NCBI GenBank assembly: GCA_029975295.1
Contig: JARKPK010000029.1
Span: 1 to 49,046, forward strand
Reading direction: 5' to 3'
DNA length: 49,046 nt
Origin: Thermoguttaceae bacterium
GTDB lineage: Bacteria; Planctomycetota; Planctomycetia; Pirellulales; Thermoguttaceae
Part shown: one piece after another, positions 36,783-46,900 of the stretch
How the letters are laid out: the number at the start of each line of letters is the position of its first letter
Position numbering within the stretch: position 1 is the first letter of the stretch
Notes under the pieces: generated by a model
What the model saw: only the letters and a program-made list of their open reading frames with translations
Databases searched by the model: none
What the model was told of the DNA's origin: nothing
Program-made: the position numbers and the translations under genes

Positions 36783-37723
36783 GCAGCGCGAAGGTCGATT
36801 CGCAGAGCCCTCGGACAACCGACCAAGGCGTGCCCGGTCCCGCCCAACGCTTGGCTTCGTGGACCACGCGACTGCTGCTGTGTGGGCTGATTGCAGCGGT
36901 GGGGCTGGGCTTCGGACGGCAAGTGCTCCAGTGGTGGGCTCCCGAAGGCGATTCGGCCCCGGTCGAGCCGCCCGCCCAAGGCTCGCCGTCGCCGGACGAC
37001 GCCGACGACCGGCAGATGGTTTCCGTCGGGGCGGGCCCTTGGCGGCTGCGCCGCGAGTTGGTCGCCGGGCCGCGCGAGCAGGTGGCCGCCGTCTTGGTGC
37101 GGCGCGCGGTGGAAATCACCTCCGCCGCTTCGTTGCCGCCATCGCCTCCGCAAGCCGCCGAGAAGGCGCTGCTGGCCCGCGCTGCAACCATTCCGCTCGA
37201 CGCCGGTCCGCAAGGCGCCAATTGGCGCGTGGTGCCGGTCGATCTCGGCGTGCCTGCCGCGGTGGGGCTGAAATGGCCCGACAATCGCCCGGCAGCCGAG
37301 GGCGTCAACCTTGCCCAGACCGATGCCCGCGTGGTAACTTGGGGATTGGCGGTTCCGGCCGACGAATCGGCCTGGGCCGTTTACTGCGTGTTTTCGGAAC
37401 AGACGACCACCGACCCGGCCGGCCCGGCGCCCGAGCTGCCCTTGCCGCCCGAGGCGCGGCGCACGCTGGCCTTGGGCACCGTCGGCGGCGGCGCAATGGT
37501 GGGGTTTGAAGGACGGATCGACCCAGCCGCATGCCAACGGTTCTTCCAACAGTGGTTTTCGCAGAACGGCTGGACGTGCGTCGGAACGTGGCGAACCGCC
37601 GACGGCGGTTGGTTCGCGCGCTTTGAGAAGAGTTCTTCGCGCGACTCGGCGGTTGTCGATGTTCGCGTCGGCCTCGATGCGCAGCGGCAGTTGCAGGGGC
37701 TGCTCGTTCTGTCGCGGCATTGA
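36779..37723 (+). CDS. Membrane-anchored hypothetical protein of the Tad locus
   Basis: 314 residues. One N-terminal helix (TRLLLCGLIAAVGLGFGRQVLQWW) follows a short cytoplasmic part. A Pro/Asp-rich linker leads to an alpha/beta domain (WRLRRELVAGPREQVAAVLVRRA, GLAVPADESAWAVYCVF). It ends with a beta-rich segment (GWTCVGTWRTADGGWFARFEK). No known family is recognised. The start ATG overlaps the preceding stop (ATGA), a coupling signal, and CpaB follows 65 bases later. Probably a periplasm-facing accessory of the pilus machine, inferred from position only. Confidence 0.72.
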   Translation: MSSAKVDSQSPRTTDQGVPGPAQRLASWTTRLLLCGLIAAVGLGFGRQVLQWWAPEGDSAPVEPPAQGSPSPDDADDRQMVSVGAGPWRLRRELVAGPREQVAAVLVRRAVEITSAASLPPSPPQAAEKALLARAATIPLDAGPQGANWRVVPVDLGVPAAVGLKWPDNRPAAEGVNLAQTDARVVTWGLAVPADESAWAVYCVFSEQTTTDPAGPAPELPLPPEARRTLALGTVGGGAMVGFEGRIDPAACQRFFQQWFSQNGWTCVGTWRTADGGWFARFEKSSSRDSAVVDVRVGLDAQRQLQGLLVLSRH

Positions 37724-37788
37724 CCTCCGCGCGGAACGACCGCCGACAGTCGGTACACAACACCATCTTTTCTCTTTGCGGAACGGCC

Positions 37789-38577
37789 ATGAAGGGTATC
37801 TACGGTTTAGGCGTGGCGTTGGCGTTGGGCATTGCCGGGGCGCTGTTCAACTACGTGTATCTTACCAGCAAGTTGAAGGACGTCGAAAAGGTGGCCTTCA
37901 TCGGGATTCCGGAGAATGTTGTGATTCAGCGGGGCGAGAAGATCCGCGAGGAGCATCTTTGCCCCATCGAGATTCCCACCGCCTGGGTCGGCTCGCTGGC
38001 CGACGTGGCCGACCGCTGGGAGCTGCGCAACACGGTGGTGGTCAACAAGCCGGTGACGCGCACCCTGGCCGGCCAACGAATCCTGTTGCGCGACGACTAT
38101 CGCCCCGCGCCCGAGGAAGTGCTTGTGCTGGGCGAAGGCGAAAAGGCCCGGTTCGTGGCCGTCGACACGCGAACGTTCGTACCAGCGCTGTTGTCGCCGG
38201 GCGACCGTGTTTCGTTCATCGTGCCGAAGTTCATCGGTCCGCAGCCGGCTCGAACAGTCGCGCCGGCGCCGCCGGCGTCGGAAAACGACGGCGACCTCGA
38301 CCCGATCGCCGCGGCCCAGCCCAAACCGGCCGGCTCCGACGACGTGCTCGGCCCGTTCACCGTCTTGGCCGTCGGCAATCGCTTGGCCAGCGCCGAAGTG
38401 TGGAGGGCGAATCGCATTCCGCAAACCCAAGAGAACGTGTTGACCATTCGCGTGAGCAAGAATGTGCCGAACGAAGTGCAACGGGCCGACGAGCTTTTCC
38501 GCCGTTTGCAGGCGATCGAGTATCGCCCGGTGGGCATTGAAATCGAGAAACAAAGCCGTCTGCAAACAACACCGTAG
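37789..38577 (+). CDS. cpaB: CpaB/RcpC-type Flp pilus assembly protein
   Basis: 262 residues. An N-terminal helix (GIYGLGVALALGIAGALFNYVYL) is followed by a SAF-like region (VVIQRGEKIREEHLCPIEIP, NTVVVNKPVTRTLAGQRIL). The CpaB motif region LLSPGDRVSFIVPKF follows, then a Pro-rich linker and a beta-rich C-terminus (GPFTVLAVGNRLASAE, VLTIRVSKNV). CpaB/RcpC is a periplasmic protein linked to the outer-membrane secretin of Tad systems, yet no secretin is encoded here. The ATG at 37789 is used because the helix begins there; only a weak ribosome-binding site is seen. It lies just before the ATPase gene. Confidence 0.85.
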   Translation: MKGIYGLGVALALGIAGALFNYVYLTSKLKDVEKVAFIGIPENVVIQRGEKIREEHLCPIEIPTAWVGSLADVADRWELRNTVVVNKPVTRTLAGQRILLRDDYRPAPEEVLVLGEGEKARFVAVDTRTFVPALLSPGDRVSFIVPKFIGPQPARTVAPAPPASENDGDLDPIAAAQPKPAGSDDVLGPFTVLAVGNRLASAEVWRANRIPQTQENVLTIRVSKNVPNEVQRADELFRRLQAIEYRPVGIEIEKQSRLQTTP

Positions 38578-38715
38578 GGCTCGCGTTGGCTCGCCAGGGG
38601 CGGCGCCGCCCGCGCCCGGCGCTGCCCGGCCCGCCCGCGCAGCCGGTCGGCTGCACTGAGCGACCGCCGATTTTTTGTGCCGCAAACGACACGCCCCCAG
38701 AAGAATCGACCGACG

Positions 38716-40662
38716 ATGAAGATTTGGTTCAACAAGATCAACGAAAGCCGCCGCACGATGATCGAAGTGCCCGATGGCGAAATCACCATCGGGCGCGACC
38801 CGGCCAACGTCGTCTGCCTGCAAAGCCCGCTGGTTTCGCGGGTTCATGCGGTGGTCCGGCCCAGCGGCGGCAAGTTGATGCTGGAGAACGTCGGGCTGAA
38901 TAGCTGCGCGGTGGGCGACGAAGAGGTGCTCGGCGGACAGTCGGCTGTTTTCGAGCCGGGCACGAAGGTGCGCATCTGGCCCTTCACCCTGACGTTCGAG
39001 GCGGAAAAGGCGGCCGTGGTCACCCGCGCCGAGTTGGAAAGCCATCTCCGCGCGATCCTGGCCGATCTCGAACTCCGCATCCACCGCAAGCTGCTCGAAC
39101 GGCTCGACCTTTACGAGTTCGAGACCAATCGGGCCAACGACCCGCAAAGCATTCTGCTCCTGGAAAACAACATCGAAGACGTCACCCGCGAGCTCCGCCT
39201 GTTCGAGTTGGAAAACGAGCCGGTGCTGGAAGAGATTTCGGGCCTGGTGCTGCGCGACTTTCTGATCAACCAATTGATCATGGAGACGAACGCCGAGGAG
39301 TACTTCGACCTGGCCGTGCTCACCAGCAACGAGTTCGACGTACCCGCCACGCTGGTTCCCGAGCGCGAGGCCGAATTGCACAGCCTGCTGTCCTTCCTCC
39401 GCGAACGATTGCGGCTGACCGAATGCCGCGACATCAGCCAGCAGGTGCATCGCGTAGAAGAACGATTCAACGACGTGTTCCATCTGGTCCGGCCGCATCT
39501 GCACCGCGAGCTGCGCAAGTATTTGATCCTCCGCACGCTGAAGAAGGACTTGAAAGACACCATTTTCGGCTTCGGCCCGCTGCAAGATTTGCTCCGCGCG
39601 CCGACGATCACCGAAATCATGGTGGTCGCCAGCGATCAGATTTACGTGGAGCAGGCGGGGTTGATCGAGAAGTCGGGCCGCCGCTTCATCTCCGATAAAG
39701 TGACCGAAGCGATCATCGAGCGGATCGTGGCGCAGGTGGGCCGGCGGATCGACAAGAGCCAACCGCTGGTCGATGCCCGACTGCCCGACGGCTCGCGCGT
39801 CAACGCCGTCATCCCCCCGCTGGCCGTCAAAGGGCCCACGCTCACCATTCGCAAATTTCCCGCACAGCGGCTCACGATGGACGACTTGGTGGAAATGGGC
39901 AGCATCAGCAAGGCGGCGGCCACCTTCCTCCGCGCCTGCGTGATCGCCCGGCGGAACATCCTCGTCAGCGGCGGCACCGGCACGGGCAAAACCACCATGC
40001 TCAACGTCTTGAGCAGCTTCATCCCCTTCAAGGAACGCATCATCACCATCGAAGACACCACCGAGCTGCGGCTGCACCAAGAGCACGTGGTGACGATGGA
40101 AACCAAACCGGCCAATATCGAAGGGGCGGGCGAATACACGATCCGCGACCTGGTGAAGAACTCGCTCCGCATGCGGCCCGACCGTGTGATCGTCGGCGAA
40201 TGCCGCGGCGGCGAGGCGCTGGACATGATCCAAGCGATGAACACCGGCCACGACGGCTCGATGACCACCGTCCACGCCAACAACGCCCGCGAGGTGATCG
40301 AACGGTTGGAAGTGCTGATTCTCATGGCGGCCGATTTGCCCGTTTCCTCGATCCACCGCCAAATCGCCTCGGCCATCGACTTGGTTGTGCACATCAGCCG
40401 CTTGCCCGGCGGACGCCGAGCCGTGACCCAAGTGACCGAGGTCGTCCGCTACGACCCCGACGAAAAGCAGATCATCATGCTCGACATTTTCAACTTCCGC
40501 AACGGCCTTTCGTTGCGGCCGACCGGCTACCTGCCCTCGTTCATCGATCATTTGATCGAGAAGGACCTGCTCGACGTGGAGTTCCTTTACGGGCGCGAAG
40601 ACGGGACGGATGCCCTAGCCGACCAACGCAAGCCGGAAAGCGCCCGCGCCTTGCCGCGATGA
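38716..40662 (+). CDS. cpaF: Tad pilus assembly ATPase (CpaF/TadA) with N-terminal FHA domain
   Basis: 648-residue secretion ATPase powering Flp pilus assembly; CpaF alone is about 450-480 residues. The first 100 residues are an FHA domain with intact phosphothreonine-binding signature: G26-R27 (IGRDPANVV), S41-R42 and H44 (VSRVHAVV), then LENVGLNSCAV. A helical linker (about 100-280) precedes the ATPase. The ATPase has Walker A GGTGTGKTT with K425, an Asp box (IITIEDTTELRL), RPDRVIVGECRGGEALDMIQAMNTGHDGS (Walker B and His box) and the family segment RLPDGSRVNAVIPP. TadB follows after 40 bases. The FHA domain suggests that a phosphorylated partner regulates the ATPase; a kinase gene lies 3.3 kb downstream. 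Confidence 0.94.
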   Translation: MKIWFNKINESRRTMIEVPDGEITIGRDPANVVCLQSPLVSRVHAVVRPSGGKLMLENVGLNSCAVGDEEVLGGQSAVFEPGTKVRIWPFTLTFEAEKAAVVTRAELESHLRAILADLELRIHRKLLERLDLYEFETNRANDPQSILLLENNIEDVTRELRLFELENEPVLEEISGLVLRDFLINQLIMETNAEEYFDLAVLTSNEFDVPATLVPEREAELHSLLSFLRERLRLTECRDISQQVHRVEERFNDVFHLVRPHLHRELRKYLILRTLKKDLKDTIFGFGPLQDLLRAPTITEIMVVASDQIYVEQAGLIEKSGRRFISDKVTEAIIERIVAQVGRRIDKSQPLVDARLPDGSRVNAVIPPLAVKGPTLTIRKFPAQRLTMDDLVEMGSISKAAATFLRACVIARRNILVSGGTGTGKTTMLNVLSSFIPFKERIITIEDTTELRLHQEHVVTMETKPANIEGAGEYTIRDLVKNSLRMRPDRVIVGECRGGEALDMIQAMNTGHDGSMTTVHANNAREVIERLEVLILMAADLPVSSIHRQIASAIDLVVHISRLPGGRRAVTQVTEVVRYDPDEKQIIMLDIFNFRNGLSLRPTGYLPSFIDHLIEKDLLDVEFLYGREDGTDALADQRKPESARALPR

Positions 40663-40702
40663 CCGAACAGCGTTTTTCCCGCAATAGACTCAGAAAGGCT
40701 CG

Positions 40703-41569
40703 ATGCCCAGCGCAACGGTTCCCATGGACTTTGAAGGCTACTTGGCATGTTTGTTGATCGGCGCGGCCGCGGGCGCGGCCGGGTTTTTCGGCCGCGAGTA
40801 CCTCGCTCACGGCATGAGCCTCGTCGAAGCCGATTTGACGGACAAGCTCCGCCGGCTTCGGGCGCCGACCAGCCATCTTCGCGTCTATATCGGCATCTGG
40901 TTGGCGGCGATCGGCGGCACGTTGGCGCTGTTCGCCTTCGCGCTGAACAACATCGTTTTCGCCCTGCTGATCTCGGCGTTCCTCGTCTGCACGCCGTGGT
41001 ATTTGGTTCGCCGCATGGCCGAGCGCCGCCGGCTGAAGATTGAAGACCAATTGGCCGACGCGATGGTCACCATGTCCAGCGCGGTCAAGGCCGGCTTGTC
41101 GCTGGCCCAGTCGCTCGAATTGCTGGCCTCGCAGCTCCCGCAGCCGATTAGCACCGAGTTCCAGCAGATGGCCTCGGAGTACAAACTGGGTAAAACTCTG
41201 GAGCGAGTGCTCGTTGAAGCGAAGGAGCGGCTGCGCAGCGAAAACTTCGCCCTGTTCGCCGCCGCATTGCTGGCCAGCCACGAAAGCGGCGGCCGGCTCA
41301 ACGAAACCGTAGAGCGCATCGCCCGAAGCGTGCTCGAACTGCAACGGTTGGAACGCAAGGTTCGCTCCGAAACCGCCCAGGCCCGCAAGTCCGCCGTCTA
41401 TATGGCCTTGGCCCCGGCGCTGATTCTGACCGCCTATTGGTTCGTCGATCCGATCAATACGGCCCTGCTGTTCACCACCGTGGTCGGGCAGATCCTGCTG
41501 GCGATTGCGTTGGTGCTCAATGTGATCGCTTACTTTTGGGCAAGGTGGATTTTGAACCCCGATATTTGA
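40703..41569 (+). CDS. tadB: Tad pilus inner-membrane platform protein TadB
   Basis: 288 residues, T2SSF family. An N-terminal membrane pair (FEGYLACLLIGAAAGAAGFFG and VYIGIWLAAIGGTLALFAFALNNIVFALLISAFLV) is followed by a cytoplasmic helical F domain (IEDQLADAMVTMSSAVKAGLSLAQSLELLA, SHESGGRLNETVERIA). C-terminal membrane helices end NVIAYFWARWILNPDI. The pattern AGLSL..SLE is the family signature. AAAGG precedes the ATG. It is paired with TadC downstream. Confidence 0.92.
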   Translation: MPSATVPMDFEGYLACLLIGAAAGAAGFFGREYLAHGMSLVEADLTDKLRRLRAPTSHLRVYIGIWLAAIGGTLALFAFALNNIVFALLISAFLVCTPWYLVRRMAERRRLKIEDQLADAMVTMSSAVKAGLSLAQSLELLASQLPQPISTEFQQMASEYKLGKTLERVLVEAKERLRSENFALFAAALLASHESGGRLNETVERIARSVLELQRLERKVRSETAQARKSAVYMALAPALILTAYWFVDPINTALLFTTVVGQILLAIALVLNVIAYFWARWILNPDI

Positions 41570-41626
41570 CCGCATCGGCCCGACAGGGCCGCTGCGCGGC
41601 GTCCGACGCAATTGAGATATCCCGCG

Positions 41627-42580
41627 ATGTTCACCGACTGCTTCCTCGCAACGTCATCGCTGTTCGCCGCCGGCATCGGGCTCGAGCTGTTCGCCAGCTT
41701 GGTGATGGGGTCGGCTCTGGGGCTGGTCGGCTGGTGGTTCTTCCAGATATTCCAGGTAGAGGAGCTTCAGCAAGGCGATCAGTGGCGCTACGACATCAGC
41801 CGGATCAACGAACTTCGCCGCGTCGATGCGATGTACCGCCTCTTTCAGCCCGCCATCCAATTGCTCGCCTTCATCAATCGCCGCGTCTTTCGCGACAGCC
41901 TGCCGGAAATCAACCGCGAGATTCAAGCGGCGGGCCTATCGCGATTTTGGATCGCTGAAGAGTACTTGGGCAAGGCCGAACTGATCGCTCTGTTTTGCAG
42001 CCCGATCTACCTTTACGTTCTGCTGGAAATGGTCGGGCCGGTCGGGTTCCTCTTTGCCGCGGCGGCGGTGGCGTTGACGGCTTGGTTCCTTCGCTACCGC
42101 CTGGCCATGCGCGCCCGCACCCGGTTGCGGCTGATCAAGCGGCGCATGCCCTTCTTGCTCGATTTGCTCACGCTGCTGATGGAGGCCGGCGCCACGTTTC
42201 TCAACGCCTTGCGTCAGGCCGTCGAGGAGTTTCGCGGGCATCCGGTGGCCGACGAGTTCGGCCGCGTGCTCAACGACATGAACATGGGCAAAACCCGCGC
42301 CGAAGCCTTCGCCGCCATGCGCGACCGGTTGGCCGACGACGAAATCACCAGCATCATCGGGTCGATCCTCCAAGGCGAACAGCTCGGCACGCCGCTGGCC
42401 AACATCTTCCGCACCCAAGCCGACGTGCTCCGGCTGAAGCGAACACAGCGTGCGGAAACGATCGCCGGCGAGGCGGGAGTGAACATGCTTCTGCCGGGCA
42501 TCTTGGTGATGATCTCTACGGTGCTGGTCATCATCGGCCCATTCATGTTGAACTACCTGAAATTCGGATGGACAATGTAA
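41627..42580 (+). CDS. tadC: Tad pilus inner-membrane platform protein TadC
   Basis: 317 residues from the ATG at 41627 (a TTG at 41612 is less likely). T2SSF family, partner of TadB. An N-terminal helix (FASLVMGSALGLVGWWFFQIF) leads to a central pair (IALFCSPIYLYVLLEMVGPVGFLF). The F domain is MPFLLDLLTLLMEAGATFLNALRQAVEE, with QGEQLGTPLANIFRTQADVLRLKR. A C-terminal helix ends NYLKFGWTM. Both TadB and TadC are complete, so the platform is intact. About 80 bases separate it from the next gene. Confidence 0.92.
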   Translation: MFTDCFLATSSLFAAGIGLELFASLVMGSALGLVGWWFFQIFQVEELQQGDQWRYDISRINELRRVDAMYRLFQPAIQLLAFINRRVFRDSLPEINREIQAAGLSRFWIAEEYLGKAELIALFCSPIYLYVLLEMVGPVGFLFAAAAVALTAWFLRYRLAMRARTRLRLIKRRMPFLLDLLTLLMEAGATFLNALRQAVEEFRGHPVADEFGRVLNDMNMGKTRAEAFAAMRDRLADDEITSIIGSILQGEQLGTPLANIFRTQADVLRLKRTQRAETIAGEAGVNMLLPGILVMISTVLVIIGPFMLNYLKFGWTM

Positions 42581-42659
42581 ACAGAGGGACTGTTCCGCCG
42601 GCAGCCTTCGCCACTCGTCTTACAGCAAAAAACGATCGACGCAGCCAACGATCCGACCC

Positions 42660-43877
42660 ATGGCACTGAAACTTGATTGCCCACGATGCAAGACGCCGCT
42701 GCTAGCGCCGGACAAGGTGGCTGGTTCGTACGCCCATTGTCCGGCCTGCCGTGGGCGGGTGTGGATTCCGCACAACGCCCCCAGCGTGCCCGAGGTCGTT
42801 GAACAGGTTGTAGCCGCCTCGATGGGCGCCGCGCCGGCGCCGCCGGCCCCCACGCCAACCAAGTCCGCCGCCGTGCTGCCGCCGCCGGCCCCGCCGGGTT
42901 GGACTCCTCCCCCGCCGGGCCAACCAGCGCCGGCCCCCGCAACGAACCCCGCGCCGGCAGCGCCGTTTCCGGCCGCACCTGCTGGTGTGGCCCCCTCGGC
43001 CGGGCTGCCCTCGCCGCCGATGCCGCCCTCGTCGCCGGGCCGCGTCCCGCCGGCCCCTTCGCCACCAGTCGGCGCGGCGGTTGCGCCGGTCGCCTCCATC
43101 CCCACTCCGTCGCATTCCGAACCCGTCGGCCGAGCCACACCGGCCGCCAGTCCGTCGGCAACACCGGCTCCCCCCGCGCGGCCTGCGTCGGCTCCGCCCT
43201 CGGCCCCGGCCCCGGCAGCAACCCAGCGAAGCCGAGGCGCGGCCCCGGCCGGTTCGTCCGCTGCCGCCGCCACCGGCGCGTTGGCTACCGCGGGCGCAGC
43301 GATGCCCGGGGGCGGGCCCGTGGTGCCTGCTGTGCCGCCGGGCAGTGCGGGGCCGGGCTTGGCGCCGTCGCGCACCGCCCGGCTGATCACCTCCGAAACC
43401 GCTCAATCGGCCCTGAAACTAGCGCCCGACGGCCGACTGCCCGAGTTGCACCTCGACGAAGACGAGACGAAGAAGAAGGCCGACGACGATCAGAGCGCGG
43501 CGATGAATCCTCTGGTTCTTTTTGGGCTGCTGACGCTGAGCGTGGCCATGTCGGTGGCAATGGTGCTGATCGACTGGGGCACGCCCACGACCAGCCGCGC
43601 CGAAGAGCGAGGCAAAGCCCGCGCCCTGATCGAAGAGAAGTTTTTCGGCGGCGGGTCGCTCGATCGCACCAAACCGCTCGAACCCTATCAGGAGTTGCTC
43701 CGCGATGCGCAGCGCGAGCATTTTCGCGGCAACCTCCGCAAAGAACGCGAGCTGTATCGCAGAGTGCTCGACATGATCCGCGCCGAACGCGGCGCCGGCG
43801 ATCGCGGGCTGACCGGAAGCCTGACGAACGACCGGCTCTTGGAGAGGCAGTTGCTCATCCTTCTGACCGAAGGTTGA
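42660..43877 (+). CDS. Zinc-ribbon, proline-rich, single-pass membrane protein
   Basis: 405 residues in four parts. An N-terminal zinc ribbon of C-x2-C type (LDCPRCKTPLLAP, then HCPACRGRVWIP) occupies residues 1-40. A proline/alanine-rich, probably disordered linker of about 190 residues follows. An acidic segment leads to one transmembrane helix (NPLVLFGLLTLSVAMSVAMVLI, about 284-305). A helical C-terminal part (EEKFFGGGSLDRTKPLEPYQELLRDAQREHFRGNLRKERELYRRVLDMIRA) resembles a single tetratricopeptide-like hairpin. No enzyme motif is seen. It sits between tadC and the kinase-caspase, with an 81-base gap to the latter. It may scaffold membrane complexes; the function is unknown. Confidence 0.75.
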   Translation: MALKLDCPRCKTPLLAPDKVAGSYAHCPACRGRVWIPHNAPSVPEVVEQVVAASMGAAPAPPAPTPTKSAAVLPPPAPPGWTPPPPGQPAPAPATNPAPAAPFPAAPAGVAPSAGLPSPPMPPSSPGRVPPAPSPPVGAAVAPVASIPTPSHSEPVGRATPAASPSATPAPPARPASAPPSAPAPAATQRSRGAAPAGSSAAAATGALATAGAAMPGGGPVVPAVPPGSAGPGLAPSRTARLITSETAQSALKLAPDGRLPELHLDEDETKKKADDDQSAAMNPLVLFGLLTLSVAMSVAMVLIDWGTPTTSRAEERGKARALIEEKFFGGGSLDRTKPLEPYQELLRDAQREHFRGNLRKERELYRRVLDMIRAERGAGDRGLTGSLTNDRLLERQLLILLTEG

Positions 43878-43958
43878 CGGAGCGTCGGAACGCCCGGGCC
43901 GCCGCGCCGCCGCGGACGGCCGGCGGGCGCGGCCCGCCCATCGAGAAAAAGGAACGCC

Positions 43959-46900
43959 ATGTCCGCCGGTTCTCGCTACGAAGTTCTGGAACGCATCGCC
44001 GTGGGCGATTTCGCGTCGGTCTATCGCGCCCGCGATCGGGAACTGGGCCGCGAGGTGGCCATCAAACAGATTCACCCGCAATTCCTGCACGACGAACGCC
44101 AGTTGGCCCGCTACTGGCAAGAAGCGCAGTTGCTGGCCGGCTTGCAGCACCCGAACATCATGACCATCTACGACATCGTCCGTTCCCGCGGATGGCTGAT
44201 CGTGGAGTTGATGAGGGGCAATCTTGAACAACACACGCATGGAGAACCGATCGATCTGGAGTTGCTTCGCCAAGTGCTGAGCAGTTCGCTCAGCGCGCTC
44301 GATTTCCTCCACCGCAATGGGGTGATCCACGGCGACATCAAGCCCAGCAACATCCTCATCAACATGCAGGGGCAGATCAAACTGGGCGATTTCGGGCTCG
44401 CCCGGCGGGTGACCAACGACACGGGCAGCCTGCTCAAAGGCACCACGAAGTACATGGCGCCCGAGTTCGTCTCCAACCAGTTCGGTCCGGTCGGGCCGGC
44501 CAGCGACATCTATTCACTGGGCTTCTCCGCCTTCGAGTTGATGGTGGGGGCGAACCAGTTTGAAATGCTGTTCCCCGGGCTCAGTTCCTTCGGCCGCGAC
44601 AAGCAAATCGCCTGGATGATGTGGCACGCCGCCGCCGACCGCCAGTTGCCGGAAATCCATCGTGTGCTCGAAGGAGTGCCGCCCGACCTGGCCGCCGCCG
44701 TGCAGAAGATGACCTACAAGGATCCGGCGCGGCGCTACCCGTCGGCGGCGCACGCGCTGCGCGATCTGCGTTACGATCCGCTGGCGGCCCCGCCGGTGGT
44801 CGGCCCGTCGGAAGACCCGGCGGCGATGGCCGCAGCTGCCGCCGAGGCGCGCAAGAAGAAGCGGACCCGCTTGGCGGCGATTGGCGCGTTGGCTTTCTCG
44901 GTGCTGCTCTGCGTGTTCCTGCTTTGGCCGGCGGCTGAACCTCCGCTGCCGACGCAAAGCGAAGAACCGCTTAAGGGCGTCGTGGCCAACGTCTATCCCA
45001 ACGAGCTGCGGCTGGCCGTGCGCATCCAAGGCGAAAAAGGCGACAGCATCAAGGAAATCGAGCTGCGGCGCAATGATCGGGTGTTGATCAACGACAAGGT
45101 GCATGAATTCCGCGAATTGAAGGCGGACGACCGCGTCCTGATTCGCCCTCTGGTGGAGGACGGCCGCAAGATCCTCGAGCTCCGCGCCACCCGCCCGGTG
45201 ATGCACCGGGGCGTCGTCAAAGAGATCAAACCCGACGAAGGGCGGTTCGTTTTGGCCGTCAGCGAGGGCGAAGACCAAGGCAAAGACCTAGTGATCGACG
45301 TGCCGCCGGAACTGCAAATTCCGCTCAACGGCGGCAAGCCCGAAAGCGGCGGCCGAATGATCGCGCTGGTCGATCTGCACGTGGACGACCGGGTGAGCGT
45401 CGATCATTTGGGCTACGAGTCGGGCCGGCAGGCCACGGCCATCACCGCCCAGCGCGTCGTGGTGGTCGAGGGGAAGATCGCCGGCGTCGACGTGCGGCAG
45501 AAGCTCTTGGAAGTGGCCCTGGCCGACGGCGCAAACGTCGTCAAGCTGCCGTTCAAACCCGATTGCGAAGTGCTGATCAACAAACAGCGGCTGATCAACG
45601 ATCAGTTGCTCAAGCCCACCGACCTTCTGCCCGGCGATCAGGTGACGCTGGAACACGACGTAGCGGTGCTTCGCGTCAACGCCTATCGGATCATGGGCGA
45701 AGGCGGCGTGGTGCGCCGGATCAGCTATCCCGACCGATTGGTCGAGGTGGAACGCAGCGATGGCGGGCGAACCGTCAGTTATCAGGTCGGCCCGAACTGC
45801 GAAATCACCCTCGGCGGAGAATCCGTGGCGCTGGCCGACCTCCGCATTGGCGACCAGGTCGATATTACGCACGACACGCCCGGGGCGGCCATTCCGCGGG
45901 CGATCCGGCTTTCGGCCGTGCGACCGCCCGACGCCAACCGCTGGGCGATCCTCATCGCCAACCAGAACTACGAAAGCACCTATCTTACGCGGCTTTCGCA
46001 TCCGGTTTCCGACGCCCAGGCGCTGGCCAAAGTGCTCGTCGACCGCTACCGCGTGCCGCCGCAGCAGTGCGTCACCTTGTTCGATGAAAGCCTAGTGCGT
46101 CTCGAACAGGCGTTGCCCGACCGCCTGCGGCACATCGGCCCGGAGGCCTCGGTGCTGGTGTATTTCACCGGCCATGCCTACAAAGACGACGAAGGCAAAG
46201 TCTATCTGGCGCCGCGGAGCTTCGATTTCACCCGCATGGCGGCCACCGGACTGCCGCTGCAATGGCTGGTCGATCGGCTCGAAGAGTGCCAGGCGAAAAC
46301 CAAGCTTCTCTTCCTCGATTGCGGCCACCCGGGCGGCGGCAACGACCTGAAGGCCCAACCTTCGTCCGCCGAAATGCTCGCGGCCCTGCGCGCCCCGCCC
46401 GGCCGCGCTCCGTTGCGAACCATTACCGCCGTGGCCAGCGCCCAAGCCGGACAACGGGGATTGATCATTCCGGGCAAAGACGGAGGGCCGCCCCAGGGAT
46501 TGTTCGCGCGTCATTTGGCTCGGGCCTATCAGGGCGAGGCCGACAAGAATCTCGACAACGTGTTGGAGCCCACCGAGCTGTTCAGCTATCTCAACGAGGC
46601 GGTGCCGCGAGGCGCGCAGGAATTGGGCGGCGCGCAGGCGCCCGAACTCTTCCTGCCCGACAATCGGCCCCCGCGGCTCACCGACGACGCGAAGAAGGCC
46701 ATCCGCCGCTTGGCGGCGTTGGTCCGGCAAGAGCGGTTCGATCGCGACTTGGTCGCCCAGGCTTTCCTCGAAGCGTCGCAGGCGGCCGGACAAGAGATCG
46801 AGCCGAAGCTGATCCATGCCGTATTGCTGCTCCGCGGCAAACAACGCGACGACGCCCTGAAACAATGCGAAGAGATCAAATTGGAGCGCCCGGGGCTGAT

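Noticed and set aside
37807-40551. A 914-codon open frame on the minus strand opposite cpaB and cpaF
   Set aside because: It is the antisense shadow of high-GC coding DNA; the translation is His/Asp/Arg-rich without a family, while the plus strand carries clear CpaB and CpaF domains.
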